Source of the DNA: Phytoactinopolyspora alkaliphila
GTDB taxonomy: Bacteria > Actinomycetota > Actinomycetes > Jiangellales > Jiangellaceae
DNA length: 64,000 bases
Direction: 5' to 3'
NCBI RefSeq assembly: GCF_010550695.1
Contig: NZ_JAAGOB010000002.1
Location: forward strand, 248,001 to 312,000
The notes below the pieces were generated by a model, which was not told the DNA's origin, searched no databases, and saw nothing but the letters and a program-made list of their open reading frames with translations. The translations under genes were made by a program, and so were the position numbers. Of this stretch, positions 47,748 to 56,603 are shown piece by piece. The first letter of the stretch is position 1. Each line of letters begins with the position of its first letter.

Positions 47748-48055
47748 CGTTACGGACGCCCATGGACGGGAATTACGCAGAGATTATATTCGCGCTTCCG
47801 CTGAAACAGCAATGCTCCGCCACCCCCGGGCAATCCCCGCGCGCACGTCTTTCACCAGCAAATAGACGCCAACATCAGCATGGACCTTCGGCTGCAAAGA
47901 GCTACGGCTACCTAAATATGCGTGACCTAAAGTCGGAATGAGGGTATTGAAAAAATAACCATCTGCGATAAGCTCACCAACACCGCGGACCGCCCCATCG
48001 CCATGGATGACCAGCTTCTCCACCCCGTGACCCGTCGATGTCCTGGGAGCCTGTC
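47748..48055. other. 308-bp AT-richer intergenic region upstream of the lyase
   Basis: Composition is visibly less GC-rich than the neighbours, with runs such as TTGAAAAAATAACC. No convincing gene; open frames on both strands are short and unlike known proteins. It probably holds the lyase promoter and 5' leader. Confidence 0.5.
47947..47974 (+). promoter_or_regulatory. Candidate promoter for the polysaccharide lyase gene
   Basis: TTGAAA (47947-47952) and TAAGCT (47969-47974) are 16 bp apart in an AT-rich patch. The leader to the ATG at 48056 would be about 75 nt. Confidence 0.35.
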
Positions 48056-51000
48056 ATGGACGAAGACCACCGCCCACCGTTGTGGAACCGCCGCTCGTTT
48101 CTCCGCACAGCGGGACTCGTAGGCGTCTCCTCCGCCCTCCTGCCACCGATCATCACGCGCTCCGCGTTCGCGCAGGCCGGGCCGTTGAAGGCCGACCTGC
48201 CGCACGACCCCGCGGACGCCCCGGTCAAGACCGCGGCCACGTACTACACACCCGACAAGGTCGACGCCGCGCGGCGCAACGTCGCAGATTACGCCTGGGC
48301 CGCCAAGCTCCGCGACGAGGCGGTCGCCACCGCCCAGCCGTACATCGACGCCGGCGACGACTGGCTCTGGGCGTTGCCCACGGGCCAGGGCCTGCCACGC
48401 AGCTACGCGGTGAACCAGGACCTCGGCTCGCCCGTCTCCGGCCAGGACATCTACGAGTACGGCAACTACCCCTGGCGCATCGACGAGTTCGAGCAGCCGT
48501 GGAAGCTGACCGACCCGTCCAGCGACTACGTCTTCCCCACCAACGACTTCGGCGCCTTCTACCGCAGCGGACTGAATGAGCACGGCGAGTTCGACCGTTC
48601 TCTTGCCGACGAGAGCCTGCTGGTCAACGAGCTGTATCCGGACCGCGGACCGACCTGGGGCGTGGACGACGGGTTCGGCTGGATCGACGACAACGGCAAC
48701 AAGTGGACGTTCATCGCCTACTACGTCCACTGGGGGCTCTGGTACAACACGCTCGACGGCGGAGGGCTAACCAGCGGAATCAGGGCTCTGCGCGACGCCT
48801 ACCTCTACACCGGCGACCCCGTCTACGCACGGTCCGGGGTGATCCTCCTCGACCGGGTGGCGGACCTCTACCCTTCCATGGACACCGCGCCGTACAAGCG
48901 GGCGGACGGTTACTTCCACTCTGACGGCCTCAGTGGCAACGGCAAGGTGGTCGGGTGCATCTGGGAAACCGGCCTGATCCGGGACTACATCTACGCGTAC
49001 GACGCCTTCTTCCCGGCCATCGCCGAATCGGACACGCTCGACGTCATTCCCTTCCTGCGGGACAAGGCGCAAGCGCATCGGCTCCCGGCCAAGGAATCGG
49101 TGGACGACCTCCGGCTCAATGTGGAGAACGGGATCCTGCGCGAGACCTGCCGCGGCGTGCTGAGCGCGAAGATCTTCGGCAACTTCGGCATGCATCAGAA
49201 CACGCTGGCGTCGGCGGCCGTCGTCCTCGACGACCCCGACGCTTCGCCGCAATGGATCGACTTCGTCTTCGCCAACGGCGGGCGGGTGCAAGACCCGGAC
49301 TACCGGGTCACAGGAGGAGCCTTCTACCAGACCCTGATCGACAAGGTGGACCGGGACGGAGCCGGTGACGAGGGCGCGCCTAGCTACAACCGCCTGTGGA
49401 TCGGTCACGTCAAGGGCGTCGCCGACGTGCTGGCCGGCTACGCCGACTACCCGCAGGCTGACCTGTACGAACACCCGAAGTACCGCAAGATGTTCCAGAT
49501 GCGCTACCGGCTGCCCATGCTCGGCACGTACACGCCCTCGATCGGGGACTCCGGGCAGACCGGTGCACCGGGCCTGTTCGGCTCAACGAACGACCACGTC
49601 GCTGCGTTCGAGCGTTTCGGCGATATCGAGCATGCCCAGCTGGCCCATATCTCAGGTGAGGGAAAGATTGACGACCTCTACAGTGACGTCTTCGCTCTCG
49701 ACGTCGCCGGGACGCAGCAGCGCATCGCCGCCGTCGTCGCCGAGCACGGCCCGCTGAACCGGCCCAGCGAGAACCTCACCGGGTTCGGCTTCGCCGCCTT
49801 GCGCGCCGGAGATCCCGAGCATGCCCGCGCGGCCTGGATCTACTACGGCCGCAGCAACGGGCACGGCCACCGGGGCACGCTCAACCTGGGGCTCTACGGG
49901 TTCGGCGTCGACCTGGCTCCTGACCTGGGTTATCCCGAGTACGCCGACGGCGGTGCCCGGCGGCACGAGTGGACCAGCAACACCATCGCGCACAACACTG
50001 TCCTGGTCGACGCCAAGCAGCAGGGCCACCAATGGGTTTCCACCCCGCGGGGATTCGGCGCGGCCGAACGGGTCCAGATGGTGGATATCGAGGCCCCGAA
50101 GGTGTACCCCCAGGCCAGCGTCTACCGCCGGGTGACCGCACAGATCGAAGTGGACGAGGGCAACGCGTATGCCGTGGACGTGTTCCGGGTGGTCGGCGGG
50201 CACGAGCATCATTTCAGTTTCCATGCGGCAGAAGGCGCCGCCACCGCGGAGGGCCTGGCGTTAGTCGAGCAGAAAGGTGCGGCTGCGCGGATCTCCTACC
50301 CGTGGCGCACGCCGTCCACAGCGGGTGACTACGGCGCCCTGAGCCAGCAGATCAGCATCGAGCCGACCGGCTCTCACCAGCTGTCCGTACGCGTCTACGA
50401 CGACTACGCCGCCGGCACGGCCGGGTACCACTTCATCCAGGTGCTCATCGACGACACCGTGGTGGCGGAGCGCGATGTCGCCGGAAACGGCGACTGGGCC
50501 GAGCTGACTGCGGACGTCACCGGCGCCCTGGCCGGGAAGACCACGGCCACGGTCACGTTGCGGCTGTATGAAAAGCGCGGGGTCGGCAACTTCGGGGTCA
50601 TGGTCCTCTTCGACGACCTGTCCATCTCCGGCGCGACCATCGAGAACGGAGACTTCGAGGACGCGGACTCGACCGCCTGGCAGGCCGACTCTAACTCCGC
50701 ACACTTCTCCATCGACGCCCGGGTCGAGGGCAGCTACGCCGGACCCGGCATCGCGCCGCCGGCCCCCGAGGCGCCGTACCGCCCGGACGCCAACGGGTTC
50801 GACTGGCTGGGCAACGTGGAGCGCGACGACGCTCCGCCGGCCGCGTTCAGCGTGGACTGGTCCGTCGTAGACACCTATGACGTCGGCGCACCGGACGATC
50901 TCCACCTGCGGTTGCACGCCCTGCACGACGCCGACGACGTCGCCCTTGCCGACGGCATCCCGCCCCGCAACAAGCCGGGAAACCCGAAGTCACTGCGGTA

Positions 51001-51685
51001 CCTGATCTCGCACCGGCACTCCAGCGACGAGCTGGCGAGCCAGTTCGTGTCCGTACTCGAGCCTTACGCGGGAGCGCCGAACATCGACGCGGTGCAGCGC
51101 GTCGAGGCCGTCGCTATCGACGGCGAGGTCGCCGGACACGAGGTGGTGGCGCTCAAGGTCGAGCTCTCCGGCGGGCGGGTGGACTACGTGGTCAGCTGCG
51201 CCCGGCCCGAGGTCAAGCTGCGGGTGGACAGCCGATTCACGTTCCGCGGCTCGTTCGGCGTGTGCTCGTGGCGCGGCGACGCGGTCACGTACGGCTTCAC
51301 CCACGGTGCCGACGAGATGGCAGGCGTCAACGCCCTGTCTGGCCGTCCCGCTGCGCTGGTCGGCACGCTGGCTGACTTCACCGCCGAGTTGAGCGACACC
51401 AACCACCTGACCGTCAAGCTCGAGAACCTCGCCGAACTGCACGGGAACTATGCGAAGGCATTGACCGGCGCGGACATCTACGTAGAGAACGACGGCGAGC
51501 GCAATGCCGTGTACCGCGTCGAGAGCGTCGGGCCCCGCACCGGGAACGAACTGGTGCTGGAGATCGGCGACGCTACGCTGATCAGGACCTACCTGGACCC
51601 CGACGACGTAGACCGCGGTTACCGCTACGACGTGGCCAAGGGCGCACGGGTACGGATTCCGCTGACCCGCGAGTGGACCGCGTGA
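48056..51685 (+). CDS. Tat-exported heparinase II/III-like polysaccharide lyase
   Basis: A 1209-aa secreted protein. ATG 48056 follows GGGAG with 6-nt spacing and gives a twin-arginine signal NRRSFLRTAG (R12-R13) with cleavage expected near SAFAQA (about 40). An alpha-helical toroid domain follows (WGLWYNTLDGGGL, HQNTLASAAVVLDD). The heparinase II/III beta-sandwich part is marked by HRGTLNLGLYGFG and RRHEWTSNTIAHNTVLVD with candidate catalytic His/Tyr. Residues about 765-890 (SIEPTGSHQLSVRVYDD to DDLSISGATIENGDFEDAD) look like an inserted carbohydrate-binding beta-sandwich. Family members cleave uronic-acid polysaccharides (heparin, alginate) by beta-elimination; the substrate here is unknown. 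Confidence 0.82.
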   Translation: MDEDHRPPLWNRRSFLRTAGLVGVSSALLPPIITRSAFAQAGPLKADLPHDPADAPVKTAATYYTPDKVDAARRNVADYAWAAKLRDEAVATAQPYIDAGDDWLWALPTGQGLPRSYAVNQDLGSPVSGQDIYEYGNYPWRIDEFEQPWKLTDPSSDYVFPTNDFGAFYRSGLNEHGEFDRSLADESLLVNELYPDRGPTWGVDDGFGWIDDNGNKWTFIAYYVHWGLWYNTLDGGGLTSGIRALRDAYLYTGDPVYARSGVILLDRVADLYPSMDTAPYKRADGYFHSDGLSGNGKVVGCIWETGLIRDYIYAYDAFFPAIAESDTLDVIPFLRDKAQAHRLPAKESVDDLRLNVENGILRETCRGVLSAKIFGNFGMHQNTLASAAVVLDDPDASPQWIDFVFANGGRVQDPDYRVTGGAFYQTLIDKVDRDGAGDEGAPSYNRLWIGHVKGVADVLAGYADYPQADLYEHPKYRKMFQMRYRLPMLGTYTPSIGDSGQTGAPGLFGSTNDHVAAFERFGDIEHAQLAHISGEGKIDDLYSDVFALDVAGTQQRIAAVVAEHGPLNRPSENLTGFGFAALRAGDPEHARAAWIYYGRSNGHGHRGTLNLGLYGFGVDLAPDLGYPEYADGGARRHEWTSNTIAHNTVLVDAKQQGHQWVSTPRGFGAAERVQMVDIEAPKVYPQASVYRRVTAQIEVDEGNAYAVDVFRVVGGHEHHFSFHAAEGAATAEGLALVEQKGAAARISYPWRTPSTAGDYGALSQQISIEPTGSHQLSVRVYDDYAAGTAGYHFIQVLIDDTVVAERDVAGNGDWAELTADVTGALAGKTTATVTLRLYEKRGVGNFGVMVLFDDLSISGATIENGDFEDADSTAWQADSNSAHFSIDARVEGSYAGPGIAPPAPEAPYRPDANGFDWLGNVERDDAPPAAFSVDWSVVDTYDVGAPDDLHLRLHALHDADDVALADGIPPRNKPGNPKSLRYLISHRHSSDELASQFVSVLEPYAGAPNIDAVQRVEAVAIDGEVAGHEVVALKVELSGGRVDYVVSCARPEVKLRVDSRFTFRGSFGVCSWRGDAVTYGFTHGADEMAGVNALSGRPAALVGTLADFTAELSDTNHLTVKLENLAELHGNYAKALTGADIYVENDGERNAVYRVESVGPRTGNELVLEIGDATLIRTYLDPDDVDRGYRYDVAKGARVRIPLTREWTA

Positions 51686-51690
51686 CGAGG

Positions 51691-51742
51691 CGTTGCGTCC
51701 TGCACCCTGAGGGCTCGAGCCCTCACTTTGCAGGACGCAACG
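51691..51742. terminator. 52-bp nested hairpin between convergent genes
   Basis: Outer arms CGTTGCGTCCTGCA (51691-51704) and its exact complement (51729-51742) enclose the perfect 16-bp palindrome GAGGGCTCGAGCCCTC, separated by 4-nt bulges (CCCT and ACTT). It lies 5 bp after the lyase stop and 7 bp beyond the metS stop, ideal for a bidirectional terminator. There is no U-tract. Confidence 0.65.
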
Positions 51743-51749
51743 GCCGTCA

Positions 51750-51887
51750 TCACCTCGAGGGAGGCGGGGGACGGTCCTCATCGCGGGGATCATCCGGGTG
51801 ACGCCTGAGCACCACGATGCCGGCGACGAGTCCGCCCCACACGACGAGAATGGAAACGATCAGCATGATCACGGCTCCGGTGGACAT
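51750..51887 (-). CDS. metS: MetS-like small subunit of methionine/alanine importer
   Basis: A 45-aa protein with one membrane helix: MSTGAVIMLIVSILVVWGGL, then VAGIVVLRRHPDDP and a charged Pro-rich end. This matches the MetS small-subunit family that accompanies MetP in Corynebacterium (methionine/alanine uptake). Its ATG shares an A with the upstream transporter stop (TGATG), and GGGGAGGG inside the end of that gene serves as ribosome site. Such short genes are easily missed. Confidence 0.8.
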   Translation of the reverse strand: MSTGAVIMLIVSILVVWGGLVAGIVVLRRHPDDPRDEDRPPPPSR

Positions 51888-53410
51888 CAGACCCTCCCCT
51901 CATCGCCGTGCACCCGCACCAGCTGGTCGGCCTGACGCCAGGGCAACAACGAGAGCGCGATGCCGACCAGCAGCACGCCCGCCGCCACTCCCCAGCCGGC
52001 GACGGCCAGGAAGGCCCCAGGGTAGTCCTGGTACGGAGCCTCGAGCTCACCGCGCAGGCTGTCCCACATCATCAAGCCCAGCACGACCGGCGTGATCACA
52101 CCCAATGTGAACAGCCACAGCCTGCCGACCTTGATAGCCGAGGTCTCGTCCGCATGGACCTGGAGAGTGGGCAGCGCCCGCAGCATCCAGGCCACCACGA
52201 CGACGGCCACAAGTGCGGCCATCGCGATGCCGTACTGGTTCACGAAGTGGTCAGCCGCATCGAGGATGTAGATCCCTTCTCCAGTCGGGAACAACACGAT
52301 CGACACCACCGCGATCCCGCCGCCGACCACAAGCACGGCAGGAACACGTGGCATGCCGGTCCGGTCCTGGACCGCACTGATCACCACCTGGACGATGCTG
52401 ATCAGCGACGACAGCCCCGCGATCACCAGGGAGCCGAAGAAGAGCAGCCCGAAGAGGTCCCCGGCGGCCGGGAGGCTGGAGATGATCTGCGGGAAGGCGA
52501 CGAAGGCCAGCCCGATGCCGCCCTCCTCCAGCACCTCGCCGACGCCCAGGCCGGCGGTGGACGCCATGAAGCCGATGGCCGCGAACACGCCGATGCCCGC
52601 CAGGATCTCGAACGAGCTGTTCGCGAACCCCGCCACCAGCGCGGAACCGGTGAGATCAGCCCGTCGGTGCAGGTACGACGCGTAGGTCACCATGATCCCG
52701 AAGCCGACGGACAATGAGAAGAAGATCTGCCCGTACGCCGCGACCCACACGCTGCCGTCGGTGATGGCGCTCCAGTCCGGTGAGAAGAAGGCGTCGAGCC
52801 CGTCCGCCGCGCCGTCGAGCGTGAGCGCCTGCACGACGAGGACGAGGAACAGGATCGCGAGCAGCGGAATGAAGATCTTGTTCGCACGCTCGATGCCCCG
52901 GCGCACGCCGAACGCCAGCACCCCGAGCGTCACCACCCAGATGCCGATCAGAGGCCAGGCCACCCCGGAGACATACGATGAAACGAACCCCGGCTCGTCG
53001 GCGGTCTGCAGGACTTCGCCGTACAGGTACGCCTCCGGGTCGTCGCCCCACTGCTGACCGATCGAGAACCCCGTGTAGCGCACGGCCCAGGCGATGATCA
53101 CCGCGTAATAGGTGGCGATGACGAAACAGATGGCGACCTGCCACCAGCCGATCGGCTCCGCCCGGCGAGACAGTGCCCGGAACGCGAGCGGTGGTGAGCC
53201 CTTCGCGCGCCGGCCGATCGTGTATTCCATGATCAGCAGCGGGATCCCCGCGGTGAGCAGCGCGATCAGATAGGGAAGCAGGAACGCCCCGCCGCCGTGC
53301 TCATACGCGACGTACGGAAATCTCCAGATGTTGCCGAGGCCGATGGCTGATCCGACAGCGGCGAGAATGAACCCAGCGCGGGTGGCCCATTGCTCCCGCT
53401 CGCGAACCAT
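51887..53410 (-). CDS. metP: NSS-family sodium-dependent transporter (MetP-like)
   Basis: A 507-aa LeuT-fold sodium symporter with about 12 helices. The N-terminal REREQWATRAGFILAAVGSA followed by GLGNIWRFPYVAYEHGGGAFL forms the unwound TM1 binding region of the family. Internal motifs include SLSVGFGIMVTYASYL and MEYTIGRRAKGS. Paired with MetS it probably imports methionine and/or alanine. ATG 53410 follows GGAGG at 9 nt; the open frame continues upstream to 53485 but lacks conserved sequence. Confidence 0.88.
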   Translation of the reverse strand: MVREREQWATRAGFILAAVGSAIGLGNIWRFPYVAYEHGGGAFLLPYLIALLTAGIPLLIMEYTIGRRAKGSPPLAFRALSRRAEPIGWWQVAICFVIATYYAVIIAWAVRYTGFSIGQQWGDDPEAYLYGEVLQTADEPGFVSSYVSGVAWPLIGIWVVTLGVLAFGVRRGIERANKIFIPLLAILFLVLVVQALTLDGAADGLDAFFSPDWSAITDGSVWVAAYGQIFFSLSVGFGIMVTYASYLHRRADLTGSALVAGFANSSFEILAGIGVFAAIGFMASTAGLGVGEVLEEGGIGLAFVAFPQIISSLPAAGDLFGLLFFGSLVIAGLSSLISIVQVVISAVQDRTGMPRVPAVLVVGGGIAVVSIVLFPTGEGIYILDAADHFVNQYGIAMAALVAVVVVAWMLRALPTLQVHADETSAIKVGRLWLFTLGVITPVVLGLMMWDSLRGELEAPYQDYPGAFLAVAGWGVAAGVLLVGIALSLLPWRQADQLVRVHGDEGRV

Positions 53411-53527
53411 TACCGTGCACCTCCGCGTCGACGATGCTCGCGTCCCGAATGACGAGCGCTCAAGCCGGCACTCGACAGGACACAACCGGTCCCGGTACCC
53501 AAGATCGGCACCGCCACACCCGGTAGG

Positions 53528-54379
53528 TCATGTTCCAGAGGTCAGCACCCGCTCGACCAGGAACCGGCGCACAACGCTCTGGAACAGCTCCGGCTCCTCC
53601 AAGGGCGGGGAGTGCCCCGACTTCTCGAAGATCACCAGCGTGCTGTCCGGGATGAGCGAGGCGATGGTCTCGCTGCATTCCACCGGGGTGATCCAGTCGG
53701 CCCGGCCTACCGTCACGAGAGTGGGGCACGAGACGTTTGGAAGCCCCGGTTTCACGTCGTACTTGTGCTTGTTCACCGAGAACGCGAAGTTGTGGGTGGC
53801 GTAGTGGTAGTCGACGGCCGCGATCCGCTCGGGCAGCGTGGCAGGGTCGAAGTCGTAGTCGTACAGCGGCAGGATCTCGGCCCAGCATTCGCGGAAGTCG
53901 TCGTTGTCGTAGACCCGTCCTTCCATGATCCGCATCAGTTTCTCTTCGTCGATCTCGACGCGGGCGGACGCACGGGCGTTGGCCAGGGCGAGGTCGTCGT
54001 GGCTCTGGTCCGCCGCGGTGTCCCGGAGCACCATCGCCCGCAACCGCTCGGGATGGACGATCGCGTACTCCATCGACAGGAAGCCGCCGTAGGAGCCGCC
54101 GGCCATCACGAACGTCTCCGCGCCCGCCCACTCCCGCAACGCGTCGATGTCCGCCACCCACTGCTCGTGGGTGAACGGCGGAGTGTCGCCGCTCTTGCCG
54201 CTGCCCCGCGCGTCGAAGACCAGCACCCGGAAGATGTCCGCGAGGTGCCCGAAGGCGGCGAGCGGCTCACGTTTCGAACCCAGGCCTGGAGCACCGTGAT
54301 GCGCGATCAGCAGCGGTGCGTCCGGGTTGTCTCCGAGTAGCTCCACGTCCAGCGGATTACCGTTGATCTCGACGATCAT
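53528..54379 (-). CDS. Alpha/beta hydrolase, proline iminopeptidase-like (S33)
   Basis: A 283-aa hydrolase. HHGAPGLGSKREPL (oxyanion-hole HGxPG type), VLVFDARGSGKSGD, nucleophile S96 in MAGGSYGGFLSMEYA, acid D228 in VGRADWITP and His H256 in FEKSGHSPPLEEP form a complete triad. The DARGSGKS segment resembles proline iminopeptidases (DQRGxGRS). ATG 54379 (MIVEINGNPLDV) is preferred to an upstream start at 54454. It lies 91 bp after the M24 gene on the same strand and may belong to the peptide-utilisation unit. Confidence 0.8.
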   Translation of the reverse strand: MIVEINGNPLDVELLGDNPDAPLLIAHHGAPGLGSKREPLAAFGHLADIFRVLVFDARGSGKSGDTPPFTHEQWVADIDALREWAGAETFVMAGGSYGGFLSMEYAIVHPERLRAMVLRDTAADQSHDDLALANARASARVEIDEEKLMRIMEGRVYDNDDFRECWAEILPLYDYDFDPATLPERIAAVDYHYATHNFAFSVNKHKYDVKPGLPNVSCPTLVTVGRADWITPVECSETIASLIPDSTLVIFEKSGHSPPLEEPELFQSVVRRFLVERVLTSGT

Positions 54380-54470
54380 CTCGTGTCTGGCCTCTTTCGT
54401 TCCGTGGGGGTCATGCCGGGTGCTCCACACCGGCGGTCCCGGGGCCTGGCCCACGGGACCGCCGGGGGTC

Positions 54471-55643
54471 TCATAGCGGAATCACGACATCGTCGAGATC
54501 ACGCGGATAGGTGGTGAGCCGTTCGTGGCCGGTCTCCGTCACGAGCACCGTGTCCGAGATGCGGTAGCCGGCATGGCCGGGGACGTATACGCCGGGCTCG
54601 CTGGACACGACCATGCCCGGTTGCAGCTCGCTCGAGTCGCCGTCCTCCAGCCACGGCGGCTCGTGGAAGTCCAGACCGATGCCGTGCCCCTGCCGGTGCC
54701 GCAGGTTCCCGGCGAACCCGGCATCGCGGATGACGTCGAGACAGACCCTGTTCACGTCTCTGCACACGGCTCCGGGCCGTATCGCCTGGGTGCCTACCTC
54801 CTGGGCTTCCCGGTCCGCGGTGAAATACCGCAGCTGCTCGGCACTGGGCTCGCCGAGGAAGAACGTCCGCTCGCTCTCCGCGTACCGCCCGCCGACCGCC
54901 CCGCCGAGGGACAGGATGAAGGTGTCGCCGGGCTTGAGCCGGTTCGCCGACGGAAGCCCGTGTGGGTAGGCGGACTTCTCGCCGCTGTACACGAGCCCGC
55001 CCGTGAGCATGGGAACGACGACGACGTCCTGATGCTCGGCGTACATCCACCGGCTGCCCGCACGCACCACGTGGTCCGCGAGCTCCGCCTCCGACGGCAG
55101 CTCGCCGGACTCCACGGCGGCCTTCACCAGGTCGATGCCGGCCGCCAGCATGACGTCTCCGAGCCTGGCGGCACCACGGTGGAGTTCGATCTCCTCCGGC
55201 TGTTTGACCAGCCGCAGCTCGTCGACGACCGCCGAGATCTCCCAGGTGACGCCCGGCAGGGCCGCCGACAGCGACCGCAACCGGCCGGTGGTCATGGCCG
55301 GCGTGTGTGCCCACCGGCCAGCGCGGGGCACCGCCGCTGCCAGTGTCTCGAAGGGGCTGACTACGCCCGGGTACTCGGTGAAGGCGACGATCTCGTCCAC
55401 AACCGCCCCCTGGGCCACCGCGTGCTCCCGTTCCAGTTCAGGAACCAGCAGGACACTGCGGTCGCGGGCCACCCACACAATCGCAGGGCGCTCGTTCGGA
55501 TGGTGGAAGAAGCCGGTCACGTAGGCGACGTCGTGCCAGTCGTCGATCACGACGGCGTCCAGACCGTCGGCGTCGAGCCTGGCCCGGAGCCGATCGTGGA
55601 CGCCGCGGTAGAAGTCGGGGCTGAGCCGTTGGGAGAACGTCAT
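54471..55643 (-). CDS. M24 (pita-bread fold) hydrolase with degraded metal site
   Basis: A 390-aa protein with the creatinase/prolidase N-domain (about 10-140) and the M24 catalytic domain. Compared with aminopeptidase P-type enzymes, the five metal ligands (D, D, H, E, E) appear as S245 (FILSLGG), E256 (RYAESERT), H320 (QGHGIGLDFHEPP), E349 (VSSEPGVY) and S363 (YRISDTV). Three are changed, so metal-dependent Xaa-Pro cleavage is doubtful. Creatinase shares the fold without metal, so a metal-free hydrolase is plausible. It follows dppC by 24 bp in the transporter operon. Confidence 0.82.
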   Translation of the reverse strand: MTFSQRLSPDFYRGVHDRLRARLDADGLDAVVIDDWHDVAYVTGFFHHPNERPAIVWVARDRSVLLVPELEREHAVAQGAVVDEIVAFTEYPGVVSPFETLAAAVPRAGRWAHTPAMTTGRLRSLSAALPGVTWEISAVVDELRLVKQPEEIELHRGAARLGDVMLAAGIDLVKAAVESGELPSEAELADHVVRAGSRWMYAEHQDVVVVPMLTGGLVYSGEKSAYPHGLPSANRLKPGDTFILSLGGAVGGRYAESERTFFLGEPSAEQLRYFTADREAQEVGTQAIRPGAVCRDVNRVCLDVIRDAGFAGNLRHRQGHGIGLDFHEPPWLEDGDSSELQPGMVVSSEPGVYVPGHAGYRISDTVLVTETGHERLTTYPRDLDDVVIPL

Positions 55644-55667
55644 GCGTCGATCGCACCTTTCACCGTG

Positions 55668-56603
55668 TCAGCGGTGGTCGTCTTGCCGGGTTCGGGGGTT
55701 GCGGGCATCGTTGTAGGCGAGTGCGCACAAGGTCGCGGCCACCACCAGGAGCAGGATCGCCAGTGACGGGAAGAACGCCGTCCACCACGACGAGCTCAAC
55801 GCCCCGGAACGCTGGGCGTTGTGCAGGATGGCGCCCCACGACCAGCTGCTCGGGTCACCGAGACCGAGGAAGGACAGGCCGGCCTCGCTGAGCACCGCGC
55901 GGGACGCGGTCAGCACCACGGAGACGGTGATCACCGGCGACACCGCCGGGAGCACATGGCGGAACAGCACCCAGCGGTTCGAGCCGCCGATCACGTGCGC
56001 TGCGTCCACGTAGGACAACGTCACGACGGGCATCGCCTGCGAGCGCACCACCCGGGCCACCTCCGGCCACGAGAACGCGGCGATCACCACCACGAGGGTG
56101 GAGACGCTGGGCCCGGCCAGGGCCGCCACCAGGATCATCAGTGGAAGCACCGGCAGCGACAACATCAGGTCGACGAGCATTCCCAGGGGCGTGTCGAGGC
56201 GCTTGAAGTACGCCCCGCTGACCCCGACCGCCACCCCGAGGACGATCGCCAGGCCGGCGGCGCCGAGCCCGACCACCATGCTGGTCCGGGTGCCCCACAC
56301 CACCTGGGCGAAGATGTCGCGTCCGAGGTTGTCGGTGCCGAACCAGTGCTGGGCCGACGGCCCGGACAACACCTCGGTGCCGTAGCCACTCGGATAGTCC
56401 GCGATCAGCGGCGCGAACACCGCCACGAGCACCAGCAGTGCCAGCATCGCCACGGACACCGTGCCCAGTGGATTGCGGCGGAAGGCTCGCCAGGTCCGGG
56501 CCCGCGGGGAACCGTACGGTGCTCCACCGTCCGGCAGCACCATCGGATCAGCGGGTGCCGCGCTCGTCGCGTCGCTCATGCCTTCTGGTCGCGATCGGCT
56601 CAT
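55668..56603 (-). CDS. Dipeptide/oligopeptide ABC permease (DppC-type)
   Basis: A 311-aa inner-membrane permease with an OppC N-terminal region (RAFRRNPLGTVSVAMLALLVLVAVF) and about six helices. The EAA-like loop is AHVIGGSNRWVLFRHVLPAVSPVI. ATG 56603 overlaps the dppB-type stop by 4 nt (ATGA); ATG 56579 (MSDATS) is a possible alternative. It forms the pore with the preceding permease, energised by the fused ATPase at 61646-63331. Confidence 0.9.
   Translation of the reverse strand: MSRSRPEGMSDATSAAPADPMVLPDGGAPYGSPRARTWRAFRRNPLGTVSVAMLALLVLVAVFAPLIADYPSGYGTEVLSGPSAQHWFGTDNLGRDIFAQVVWGTRTSMVVGLGAAGLAIVLGVAVGVSGAYFKRLDTPLGMLVDLMLSLPVLPLMILVAALAGPSVSTLVVVIAAFSWPEVARVVRSQAMPVVTLSYVDAAHVIGGSNRWVLFRHVLPAVSPVITVSVVLTASRAVLSEAGLSFLGLGDPSSWSWGAILHNAQRSGALSSSWWTAFFPSLAILLLVVAATLCALAYNDARNPRTRQDDHR

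Noticed and set aside
47784-48023. 79-codon minus-strand frame upstream of the lyase gene
   Set aside because: It covers the AT-rich probable promoter region, has no ribosome site and no family resemblance.
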